DNA of 64,000 nucleotides, taken from NCBI GenBank assembly GCA_000507305.1, contig DF239235.1, positions 69,310 through 133,309 of the forward strand, given 5' to 3'. The notes beneath the pieces were generated by a model. That model saw only the letters and a program-made list of their open reading frames with translations. It made no database searches and was not told the DNA's origin. Below are positions 22,176 to 33,200 of the stretch, piece by piece. The position numbers were made by a program, and so were the translations under genes. The DNA comes from Breviolum minutum Mf 1.05b.01. Lineage: Eukaryota; Sar; Dinophyceae; Suessiales; Symbiodiniaceae. The first letter of the stretch is position 1. Every line of letters starts with the position of its first letter.

Positions 22176-25100
22176 CAGTTAGTCAGCCACACCGTTGGAC
22201 AGTTCGATCCATGAGTGTTTTTGCTTTGTCTTCTCTGAAACGACCAATTTCTCCTATACGTTTCCTTTTCTTGAAACTTCCGCCACCGCCTCGTGCGGTA
22301 CTATTGGTACATATTTTGCAGGAAGGAATATAGATAGAAAAGTTTTAACCCAAAGACACAACTGAACCAACCATTTGTCAAGATCCTGCCGAAAGCTGGA
22401 AAAAACATGTTTGCAGTACTTGAAGTAGAATTTTAATAGAAAAGCAACCGCCAACACCAAGATCCCGCCAAAGTCTGGAAAAATTAATTCGCCAATGCTG
22501 ATTCAAACTTTAAAAGAAAAACGCATACACAGACACCAAGATCCTGGCAAAAGCTGGAAAAAACAATTTTTCAATACTTTTTTAATTAGACGTTTGAAAA
22601 GAAAAAAGCGGCCACCAGTACTAGTTCAGTAGTCCAATACAGACAGCAATAAAAACAATACTAAACCAATACTTTTCCAATACTAATCCACCAGAAAAAA
22701 CCATAGACAATACTAAGAATTGTATGGTTTTAGAAAAAAAAAGGAAAACATCCAAATAATACATATTTTGCAGGAAGGAATATAGATAGAAAAGTTTTAA
22801 CCCAAAGACACAACTGAACCAACCATTTGCCAAGATCCTGCCAAAAGCTAGAAAAAAACATGTTTTCAATACATTTTTTAATTTGATTTTCTTTATAGAA
22901 AAAAAAACAGCCACCAACACCAAGATCCCGCCACAAGCTGGAAAAATCAAGTTGTCAATATTCTTTTAATTCAAACCTCCAAAGAAAAACGCTGCCACAA
23001 ACACCAAGATCCTGGCAAAACCTGGAAAACAATTTTTCAATACTTTTTTGATTTAGACGTTTGAAAAGAAAAAAGCGGCCACCAGTACTAGTTCAGTAGT
23101 CCAATACAAACAGCAATATAAGCAATACTAAACCAATACTTTTCTAAGACTAATCCACCAGAAAAAACCATAGACAATACTAAGCATCGTACGGTTCTGG
23201 AAAACATGGAAGGAGAAAAAAAACATCCAAAAAATACATATTATGCAGGAAGGAATGTAGATAGAAAAGTTTTAACCCAAAGGCACAATCAACTGAACCA
23301 ACCATTTGTCAAGATCCTGCCACAAGCTGGGAAAAAACATGTTTTCAGTACTTTTAAAGTAGAATTTGAGTAGAAAAGCAACCACCAACACCAAGATCCC
23401 GCCACAAGCTGGAAAAATCAGTTTGTCGATAATATTTTGATTAAAACCGTAAAAGAAAAACGCATCCACAAACACCAAGATCCTGGCAAAAGCTGGGAAA
23501 AACATTTTTTCAATACTTTTTTTAATTAGACGTGTGAAAAGAAAAAAACGGCCACCAGTACTAGTTCAGTAGTCCAATACAAACAGCAATAAACAATACT
23601 AAACCAATACTTTTCTAATACTAACCCAGCAGAAAAAACCATAGACAATACTAAGAATCGCACGGTTCTGGAAGACATAGAAGGAAAACATCCAAATAAT
23701 ATTATGCAGGAAGGAATATAGATAGAAAAGTTTTAGCTCAAAGACACAACTGAACCAACCATTTGTCAAGATCCTGCCAAAAGCTGGAAAAAACATGTTT
23801 TCAGTACTTTTTAAATAGAATTTTAATAGCAAAAAACAGCCACAAACACCAAGATCCTGGCAAGAGCTGGAACAACAATTTTTCAATACTTTTGAAATTA
23901 GACGTTTGAAAAGAAAAAAAGCGGCCACCGGTACTAGTTCAGTAGTCCAATACAAACAGCAATAAAAACAATACTAAACCAATACTTTTCCAATACTAAT
24001 CCACCAGAAAAAACCATAGACAATACTAAGAATTGTATGGTTTTAGAAAAAAAAGGAAGACATCCAAATAATACATATTTTGCAGGAAGGAATATAGATA
24101 GAAAAGTTTTAACCCAAAGACACAACTGAACCAACCATTTGCCAAGATCCTGCCAAAAGCTAGAAAAAAACATGTTTTCAATACATTTTTTAATTTGATT
24201 TTCTTTATAGAAAAAAAAACAGCCACCAACACCAAGATCCCGCCACAAGCTGGAAAAATCAAGTTGTCAATATTCTTTTAATTAAAACCTCAAAAGAAAA
24301 ACGCCGCCAGAAACACCAAGATCCTGGCAAAAGCTGGAAAAAACATTCTTTCAATACTTTTTTAATTAGACGTTTGAAAAGAAAAAGGCGGCCACCAGTA
24401 CTAGTTCAGTAGTCCAATACAGACAGCAATATAAACAATACTAAACCAATGCTTTTCCAATACTAATCCACCAGAAAAAACCATAGACAATACTAAGAAT
24501 TGTATGCTTTTAGAAAAAAAGGGAAACATCCAAATATATCCAAATAATTCATTTGTGCAGGAAGGAATATAGATAGAAAAGTTTTAGCTCAAAGACACAA
24601 CTGAACCAACCATTTGTCAAGATCCTGCCAAAAGCTGGAAAAAAACATGTTTTCAGTACTTTTGAAGTAGAATTAAAAAAAAAAACGCCAACACCAAGAT
24701 CCCGCCAAAGTCTGGAAAAAGCAATTCGCCAATATTCTGTTGATTAAAGCCTTAAAAAGGAAAACGCCGCCACAAAGACCAAGATCCTGGCAAAAGCTGG
24801 AAAAAACATTTTTTCAATACTTTTTTAATTAGCCGTTTGAAAAGAAAAAACGGCCACGAGTACTAGTTCAAACTGAGACTGGTCTTCTGCATTTTTTTTT
24901 GGTTGTGGTCCGTGTCACTGTATTGCCTGCAAAACCCTTTGAAACCATGGCAAAACAATTGAAAGAACTATTGGGAAAATCATGGGTTCAAAAAATGAAA
25001 TGAAACCTTGGAAATGGCGAAGCTCCCTTGGAACTTTTCTATCTATGTTTTTTATGGGTACAAGCTTCGGAACTACTTTCCGAACTACTTTCCCAGATAT

Positions 25101-25278
25101 ACATTATCTCTTGTTGATCGGAAAAATACCTGTTTTTTCAGGCGATACTAAAGATAGAAAAGTTTCAAAACTTTTCCATCTATGATATCGTACTGGTATT
25201 TACCCGAAATCTATCAAATCTGATTAAAACCATGCCTTAAAACTACTTGTTTTGGAGAGGGTGGCCCTTTCTCCAAAA

Positions 25279-25316
25279 ACTTTTCTATCTATCATTTAAT
25301 CACTATATTTGTATAT
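25279..25316 (-). repeat. Right terminal inverted repeat
   Basis: Reverse complement of 15859-15896 with three mismatches; ACTTTTCTATCTATCATTTA begins it. Confidence 0.7.
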
Positions 25317-25624
25317 ATGTTTTTTTTGAATGTTGTGGTTTGAGAACACACAAGATTTTTTGGTATACACATCTTGTTTTCTGAAGATATGTTCAGTTCT
25401 GTTTCCTTTGGATTCTGCAGGTGAATATGATGATTGGTCACATATTTTTACTGTCAATTGATGGTTGACAGCCTTCTTTGTTGTTGATGGTGCACAAGTC
25501 CCACTTGGTTTCCAATTCCCATTCCAATCAGATATCTCATTGAAGAAATTCATTGATTGTGGAATCCTTGGCTGTGTGGTTGGGTTGAATCTTCTCGAAT
25601 TTGGATTTGTGGCCCCCTCCCCAG

Positions 25625-25896
25625 GCTTTCGAAGAAGTTGCCGAACGGTCCAGGCTGACAGAAGATTGGTCGACACATGAGCCGAAGCCGTTGGATGGTG
25701 GTGGTGTTTTGTGTGTTTTGTAGTGCCCAAAATGTACGGGTGTAGAAGGTCTCATCACTTCAAATTCATCCCCCCAAAAAACAGAAAACCGGTGAAATGC
25801 TCCGTAAAGAGGCCGTGACTTCATTGACCTTCAGCGTATGACAGGCTACAAGATGCCCCTCGAGCAGCCCCTCGTGCTGAGAGGCTGTTGGAAGAG
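25625..25896 (+). CDS. Two in-phase exons, unassigned (possibly PPR-like)
   Basis: Exon 25625-25697 starts after CCCCAG and encodes AFEEVAERSRLTEDWSTHEP then KPLD, ending in phase 1 before GTGGTG. Exon 25835-25896 starts after TTCAG and restores a GCG codon, reading AYDRLQDAPRAAPRAERLLE then E before a GCACGC donor. Both intervals are GC-rich and phase-compatible. ERLLEEAR resembles a helix end of PPR proteins, but I would not name the family. The overlapping minus-strand frames are antisense to these exons. Confidence 0.45.
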
Positions 25897-26825
25897 GCAC
25901 GCACCCCTTGATGTACAAGATGGGTTTGCTTGCTTACTAGATGAATATTAATATTAAGCTTTTTTGGTTAGTGACAGCTTGTTTTGAGGGGTGTTCCAAA
26001 ATGGAAAGTGATGTACTACCAAACATCTTGGAGAAGAGGCTGAAATTCAACAACAAAGTGAACTTTGTGGTGGTTTTAATTGTGGATTTAGCGTTTGATC
26101 TGGGTAGATAGATGATTTTCGGTGGCGAACCGACGGCCCCAACCAAACGAAGACCACTTGCTTTGAGCATTTGTTTTTCTTGGAAGTATCATGCGACACA
26201 AAAAGCTGGAAATGAAACCAGCGCTTGCCATTACTACGATTCCTTTCATCGTGTCATTGCTCATCCAACATGGAAACCCTTTCATCAATGACTGATGTTG
26301 AGCTATCAAATGCATCTCCAAATATGGGTGTGTCTCAAAGTTGTGGCTGGATGGCTTCGGATCTTCAAAAAAAAACAACTCATCCTTTCCTAATTATGCC
26401 TGCAAAAAAAATCCTCCCCTCTTGTCCCCTACACCAAAAAAATCAGGGATCATCATCCCCCCCAAAAAAAGAACAGGGGGATCAAAAAAACTTTTGGATG
26501 AAGGAAGCTACAAACTAACGCACTTACAAAGTGGGGCTGCGCAGTTCCAGTCCCACCCATCCAACAAGTTTCAAAGGCACAGAAGTCGAACTTGAATCCA
26601 ACACGACGCCTTTATGAAGGTCCGGGCGAGAAAAAGTGGGAATGGGGATTGAACCTAAACAAAGGGTAATGCCTTGCTGATTGAAGGTGTCATTTTTTCG
26701 AGGCAGAAATTATGTTTCGGATTTTCATGTGTTTGAAGCTCCTTGGATTTTTAGTAACATCGTTTCGAAGCCTGTCGCTTTCTGGGGGTGCCATTTCTTT
26801 GTTCAGTTGTGGTGATGAGCTACGG
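25897..26825. other. No confident gene
   Basis: AT-rich DNA with homopolymer runs (26370-26500). Minus-strand frames at 25937-26378 show no family signal. Confidence 0.35.
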
Positions 26826-27100
26826 TGATGCCCAAAGCTGGCAGCAAGCGTTGTTCTGGTTGTTGGAAGACGGGCGCCTCAGACTCTCTCGGTTTTGGGG
26901 CACTTGGCTGTGGGGAAATGGGAATTTCGGGGAAAGTTGTCCACATATCATTGGACTTTGACACCACTAGGGGTGGTTTTCTGCATCTCTTGTCTGGAAA
27001 GAAACGTCAGGATGTTGTTTCTCTTGCCCCCGCAGCTTTTGGCCCAAAGAGGCAAATGTCAAAGATTGGACTGGTAAAGCAACTTTCTATCCAGGATTAG
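26826..27100 (+). CDS. Candidate exon; one frame PPR-like
   Basis: One frame from 26826 reads DAQSWQQALFWLLEDGRL, close to the SWQQAL half of a dinoflagellate PPR repeat. Another frame from 26825 stays open to TAG at 27098-27100 and includes LAPAAFGPKRQMSKIGLVKQ. I prefer the first over its opening 60 bases, but the longer frame prevents certainty. Confidence 0.35.
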
Positions 27101-27261
27101 CCCTCCTAAAAACATGGAGGCTGAGGCGAGCATGAAGTTCTTGGCTCTTTCTCCACAATATGTTTGATTTCTCCTTCTGTGAAATGAAGTTTCTAACATG
27201 AATGAACAGCAAGAATTTCTCCATTTCAAACGAGCTTCCGTTTTCTCTCTTCAAATTCTTT

Positions 27262-27361
27262 AACAGTGAGAAAGCTACGACTCAGGAACATCCGGTCCCC
27301 TTGTTGGACCGGTTTATCCCCCATGATCCCACAAAACCCACCCTTGTTACCTCCATTTTGT
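27262..27361 (+). CDS. Candidate exon, unassigned
   Basis: The frame FFNSEKATTQEHPVPLLDRF continues as IPHDPTKPTLVTSIL to a TGA at 27359-27361. The next 100 bases stay open in a neighbouring plus frame (DTDQRLPVWRLARDQRGAF), so an exon junction may lie between them. No family recognised. Confidence 0.35.
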
Positions 27362-27469
27362 GACACGGACCAACGGTTGCCTGTTTGGCGGCTGGCACGT
27401 GACCAACGGGGTGCCTTTGACAAACCAACCTGCGTCCTCAATGGTCAATGCGTTGGATGAACCCTTGCA

Positions 27470-28539
27470 GGCGAAGCAGTGATGATGAAACTTGTGTCAC
27501 TTGTGTCTATGGTTTTTTTGATTTTCAGGGAGTTCGAAGCTGCCAGCTGATTGCGTCAGTACTATGACTTGCCTTACCAACTAGTAGAAATAGTTTAGTC
27601 TGGTTGCAATCTTATTCGAGGACGGAAAAACGATACACAGTTTTAAATGGTATGCAGATTCATTTCCCTTTAAGCTCTGGAAGTCCTTAGTGAAGATAGT
27701 TCTTCTTCACCATTTCCTTCAACCCCTTAGAGTCATGGATTTTGTTGCGCAATGACACGAATGCCTACAATTCAAAAATCGACAGGGGTCTCAGATTTTG
27801 AGTCCCCCCGAGCAATTTACTGATGCCGCATTTGGGAAAATCTCTTAGGCCAAATTGCAACAATCAACAATCCTTCTACATGGGTTCTTTTCCTCCAAAT
27901 CTGAGTGGTTGCTCTTGTGCTTCATCATGATAGCATAAGAGTGATCCGGATTTCGTGTTCAAGCCCAGATAGCTGAAAATGTCACAAGTGCTACAGTATT
28001 TATACCTACAAAGCCCATTATATAATGTCTTTCGAATTTCTAGATATATGGAACTACTAGATATTCATGCAAGTGGAACGATTCATTCATAGGTAGCCCC
28101 TTAGCTGTGGGTATTTCTGATGTTTTTTTCGCACTTGTCAGCGCCAGGGTGATAGCACTCCGCGACTCTTCAGGTCCCTTGGGTTGGGTTGGTGACCGTT
28201 GAGTACCTCAAACGTTGAAGCACTGGAAGTTGACGATTTGTTTTAAATCGGAAACACACAAGAAATACATATTACGTCCAAAACTCAACAAAATAAACAG
28301 CAAACAGCAACTGTACATGCACACTCTCTTGGATTTCAAGAAAGAAACACTTGTAGATGGACGGATTGTATCTTGAAACAGCCACTCACCATAGTTGAAC
28401 CTAATTTATTCTTCTTCTTTTTGTTCATGATGAAAACTACAACCATCAACCATGATTATTATTTGATAATACCATTTTCAACAACATCCCCACTAGTTTT
28501 ATACCACACATCCTGTTATAAACAGATCCCCCCCGTCTC
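27470..28539. other. No confident gene
   Basis: AT-rich DNA; no exon, array or inverted repeat noticed. Confidence 0.4.
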
Positions 28540-28626
28540 AAAAACGGACGTGAAAATCCACCCCAACGACTCTCAGCCGGCTTCGGCTTTCAGGCCGCGG
28601 CGCGCGGCATCGCCTTCAAGGAGTGA
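28540..28626 (+). CDS. Candidate exon, unassigned
   Basis: A strongly GC-rich island with the frame NGRENPPQRLSAGFGFQAAA then RGIAFKE, ending at GA before GTGAAC (donor) or at the TGA there. A second frame (QPASAFRPRRAASPSRSEP) is also open. The composition marks an exon, but the frame is uncertain. Confidence 0.35.
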   Translation, partial: KNGRENPPQRLSAGFGFQAAARGIAFKE

Positions 28627-30238
28627 ACCTATAACCTGGAGAACACTCACCAACTCACGTGACCTTGGTGCGTTTTGTGATTTTTTTTGAAGCAAGGAAG
28701 ATGATGAACCATTAGGAAACGCCCCAGTGTTGTATTACTACATTTCATGGGGCCAAAGTTGGTTTATCCACCTGTTCAAATGCAAAAAAAAGAATGGGAA
28801 TGTTATGAATGGGACAGTGGTGGAAGAATATGGGGAGAAGAACCATAAACCCCCTTCCACCATAATTGAATGGGAACCAGTTTTTTTCAAAAGGATCCAA
28901 AGGTTGGATGTTTCATGTTTGACAGGTGTTTGTTTCTTTTAATGACACCCATTTTTTGGGGGGATCCAAAGTTGATGCAACTTTGTTGCTGGTAATTTTG
29001 AGAGATTTACCCTTATGGTGCAGTAAGTTTGGGTTGGTGTTATATAATGACCCCTCTTAAACATAGATTAGCTAGTTTTTTTTTTTTGGGTTGGTGAAAA
29101 TTAAGAATACCGGAGGCGAGAACACATTTTTTTTGTTTTTTTGGTGAGGGTTCTTGTGAGGGCCAATAAAGAATGAAGTTTTTAAGACTGAGAGTGATTT
29201 GAAGTATAGATTGTTGAAGGGACTTGTTTCTCGATGTCATTCTTCTTGGGACATTTGGAGAGTGAAAGTATCTAAGAATCTACTAAGGAGGATCTCTTAG
29301 TGACTTAGTGTCTTAGTACCTCAGCAAATTCCACTGGTTCTTTTTGTCTTCTCTGCTTTTCTCCTGTACCTCTAGTGTTCTGGCCTTTTAACAAGTCACA
29401 TCACACCATCTCGAGACGTGAGTTTCGCAATGGCAGTGAGGTCAAGATGTGCTTGGCACTCCGCCACGTCGATTGAAGTAGGGACACCAAATTTGGAAGG
29501 GGTTCTGGAGGTCAATATAAATTGTCTGAATGATGTGTACATGCAACCAATTCCCTCTTTGAAACTTCTTTTCTGTGACACTATGTTGTATCATTGTCAT
29601 CATCATCACTGATCACTCATCGTTCCTTGTTCATCACTCAACATTCCTTCCTTTATTCATTCATTCCTTGACTCATCCTCCCCTTTAATTTTTCATTCAT
29701 TTGTTCATTTATTCTTTCATTCCTTCCTTCCTCCCTCAACTCCATCACTCATTCACCCATTCCGTCGTTCACTCATTCACTCATGCTCTCACCCACTCAT
29801 TCACTCATTCATCGAGTCATCCATTCATTCACTTTGTCCTTCATTCATAATATACAGAAATCATTTATTTGATTTGTATTTTTTTCCTTGATTGGTTGGT
29901 TGATAGTTTGTCGAAGTATATATTCCTCCATTTCCTCATTTTCCTTCCAAAGATCGACTCAACGGCCCCGGCGTTTTTTGAAAAAGGTCCGACAGTTTAG
30001 AAGTTCCTGAATTGATCCTAGCACCTGGTACTTCACAGGTGGGGGATGCTGGGGAAAAGGGTTGGTTAAGGTGAAGGGTAAAGGTTGGTGGAGTGAATGA
30101 TTTGGCAGGAAAAAAACCAATGATTTTAGGTGATTTTCTATAGTAGGTCATTGATTCTCATTGATGTTGATGTGGATTCGTGACATTTCTTGTTGTTGGA
30201 GGTCTTGGATGGACGTTCAGTGATGATTGTAGGAGGAA
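28627..30238. other. No confident gene; degenerate ATTC microsatellite inside
   Basis: 29589-29850 is a decayed (ATTC)n or (CACTCATT)n tract. The remainder is AT-rich; a frame at 29418-29612 has no family signal. Confidence 0.5.
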
Positions 30239-33200
30239 ATGGTGCTACGGACGGCTTTCTTTTGGCCGCAGGAGAACAATGCAGACATCGATGACGGCAA
30301 GGATGTAACCAAGGATGTGTCAGCTGAATCTGCTGAGGACAGTGGACAAAATCTGCAGGGTTGTTTGTTGGGGAAACTTTTCTGAATTCTACAAAGCAAG
30401 TCCTGTTTATTCTCGGGTAGAAAAAAGCAGTTTTCAATCAGTCTAAGTCGATACTTTCCAATCTCAGGTGACAAACGTAAGATGCAAAGACGTCTCCGAG
30501 TTGAACGATCATTGGATGCAAAAGTAGGCTGCAAGAAGGTGAAGACCTGGTTATGTCAAGATTCGTTCTTCCTATTCTCCTCCGAAAATCCACTCAGGCT
30601 TCATTTCATTTGGCGGACTCTGGAGTTGTGTCTTGGGGTCCTCCGAATGGATAGAGGAGATGAGCAGTTGCGAGACGATCTTCAACCTTGCGAATACCAT
30701 GATGGGCAGTGGTTGGGGAGCCAATTTCTCCCACATTTCAACTGCGAACGTGTGGACCCATTGAAGAGACACTCCTGGATTTTTTGGTGTGTTGACGTTT
30801 TGTTTGAACAACGCACAAGTTGTTTTGAAGGTGTCAAAGCAAAAATCCCAGACAACCCAAGCAGGCCAATATGTTCATAATAGTTGATTTACGTTGATTT
30901 TCTTACTTACGATAGAGAGAAAAAATCCATTCATGTTCGAGTACAGTAGTACACCTTGGAAAAACACATGTAACTCAGATTGGTGAGGGGGTCAGACCAT
31001 CAAAGCACTCTCCACCTTCAAATGTGTTGAGTCGTCAGTGAGGTGTTTTGGCAGTGCCCTATGCCTTTCGACTCACCAGCTACTGGGCCATACCGTTGCT
31101 TCTGCTGGTCGTTGCAGTGCCCGGCATCTCAGTCAGGTTGGCAAGAAATTCAAGCCCTGGAGGAATCCTCCCATTCCATAAAGGTGGATGAAGTATTGCA
31201 ACTTACGTACAAATAGGAAAAAATGGGATGAAAATGGCAAACAAGTCCATAAATAGACCCGCCCTGGAAGAGAAGACATGTCAAAGGCCCACATGTCATA
31301 CAAAACCTACTTGTATATGTACAAGACGTTTTTATCATCTTTTCCCTGTGCTCTAAAAAGTGGCAGTGATCACAAGATTTGGAAGCCACCCATTTCACAC
31401 AGAATTTCCCTACAATTTGCTGGAGATCAGGACGGCCTTCACTGCTAGCCTTATTGGCAAGGCTTTTGAGGGGGGGAACCTGTGAGTTGTAAGGAGATGA
31501 GAGGAAACAAGGGCATCTTCTTCGGTGAAAAGTGGATTTTGAACATGCACATGTTCATGTACAATGGATTGCAACATACTATAGATAATCGCATAAAATT
31601 ATAGATCATGTATCTTTTATTTAACAAGTACATTTCAGGTTTCAAGATCCTTCAGAATAACTTGTGAAACCATAAGAATCCAACTTTTCCCAACAAAAAA
31701 ACGCCTTTCAAACCACCACTTTCCACCACCCCTCCCCTCCAAAAAAAGTCGTCATTTCCGAACCAGGCCCTGCAGATGGCGCGACATCGTGGAGGTCGAG
31801 GGGTGGCCTCGGGGCAGCGTGATTTCACCTTTCTGGCGGAGGTGCCGGAGGATGGATCACCTGGAGGATGAAGCCAGGGATGCTTGGGAGATGCCCCCAA
31901 AATTGGCATAGTTGCAGGGAAATACCTTTGCCAAAGGATAAATTCATCGTGTATAAATTGTAGATTCTTATCAGTTGGGACTGTAAACTTTAATACAATT
32001 TACGTTTAACAGCATTCTTTGGTTTCCTGGATTCTATATCGGCATCTCTTTTGTTTATATTGTGTTTTTTTTTGAAATTGAAACCTTGAAAGTCTTCCAA
32101 TCATCCTCTTATATTTTGGAATCATCCTCCCGGTCACAAAAATGGTGGGACGTGAGGGATTTTCTTTCGTTGCTTGCCAAAAAATGTAAGCCGACTCACT
32201 CCCGCTGTCCAATTTGGGATAGTGAAAAAATCAATCTCCTAAGGTTCAACGGAACAAAATACGGATGGAAACACTCAAGATGTACTGTATATAGATTCTA
32301 CATATATATATATATATACATATATATAGATATACAGTACGCTTCTGGATGGAAATACACAACACAAAAATGCTGGTGACCAGTGGCAGAACTTGGGGGG
32401 GGCTTCTTAGTGTTGCTCCCGCGCTTCGGTTGCTAGCCATATCATAGCACCAACCCATAGCACTCATACAGCACTACTTGGTTGGCAGAAGGATGGCAAA
32501 ACAATTCTTGTGTTTCAAGTTTTCAGTTTTCAATGTTTTTTTTGGATATCCGATTATTTGATTCATTTTTTGAATATTTCTATGTTTTTGAGGCACCAAC
32601 TTATTTGACCAATTGATTGCTTATTGTCCATTGTTTCAAAAAGGAATGGATACAGAAAACCATCCGGCAGCTTTTTTTGCAGGTCTCTTGTGGTCAGTCA
32701 CTTGGCAGAAGTAGTGTTGGGGTGCTAAAACTGAAGTTTTCCATAGTTGAAAGACATGGTTGTCTTCTCTGATTGGTTTTATGGTTGTTGTTGTTGTTGT
32801 TGTTGCTGTTGTTGCTGTTGTTCATTATCAACGTTAACCATACTAGCTCTACTTCTCTCTTGGTTGTGGGTTGTGGGTTGCGCCGAGGCGTGGCAAATGT
32901 GCGGCACCCAGGATGATGTGATTTCCCAACATATTTTTTGTTTCGGCTTGAGTGAAACCATTTAAAACGGTAAACGGTTCTATGAAACATAGAGAGAGAG
33001 GAGAAGAGATGCAAGAAAACACAGCAAAAACAGGGGATGCCTTTTGAAAAATCTTGAAAGGATCCATCATGCCACACTCAACTTAATGGGCTGAACTAGA
33101 ACCATGGGATTGCACCAGAATATAGTGCTCAAGTTGATTACCTAAAATGCACCCTTGTATATATTTTGAAAGACTTCTTGTTTTAAACTTTGTTTGCAAA

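Larger units (their letters stand above)
17280..24880. repeat. Higher-order tandem array, ~470-bp unit, about 14 copies
   Basis: The anchor GAAAAGTTTTAACCCAAAG recurs near 17801, 18349, 18894, 19490, 19947, 20730, 21208, 21672, 22337, 22789, 23263, 23724, 24101 and 24576. Most spacings are 380-550 bp; the larger ones contain CTAA blocks. Each unit contains three related sub-units of roughly 80 bp built on AAGATCCTGCCAAAAGCTGG, AAGATCCCGCCACAAGCTGG and AAGATCCTGGCAAAAGCTGG. A non-repeated part follows, with CAGTACTAGTTCAGTAGTCC. Many short minus-strand frames cross the array with near-identical peptides because the DNA is repeated. Confidence 0.85.
15859..25316. mobile_element. 9.46-kb repeat element bounded by 38-bp terminal inverted repeats
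   Basis: The left end at 15859-15896 reads ATATACTTGTATAGTGATTA then AATGATAGATAGAAAAGT. The right end at 25279-25316 is its reverse complement with three differences (TTG versus AAA). Inside are two diverged 0.6-kb direct repeats (15952-16490 and 16604-17156), a long tandem array (about 17280-24880), a partial third copy of the 0.6-kb repeat near 24995-25050, and further CTTTTCTATCTAT motifs at 25035 and 25165. I saw no transposase-like frame, so a non-autonomous element, or a satellite array that grew inside one, is the simplest reading. A target-site duplication is not clear because the flanks are AT-rich. Confidence 0.6.

Noticed and set aside
22254..24262. Repeated minus-strand frames with near-identical hydrophobic peptides (FGRILANGWFSCVFGLK type)
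   Set aside because: They recur once per 470-bp satellite unit, lack shared starts and are interrupted at different places. They are translations of tandem repeat DNA, not a gene family.
30217..30534. 105- and 99-codon minus-strand frames
   Set aside because: They overlap the first two transporter exons, which join in phase on the plus strand to the NLANTMMGSG exon.
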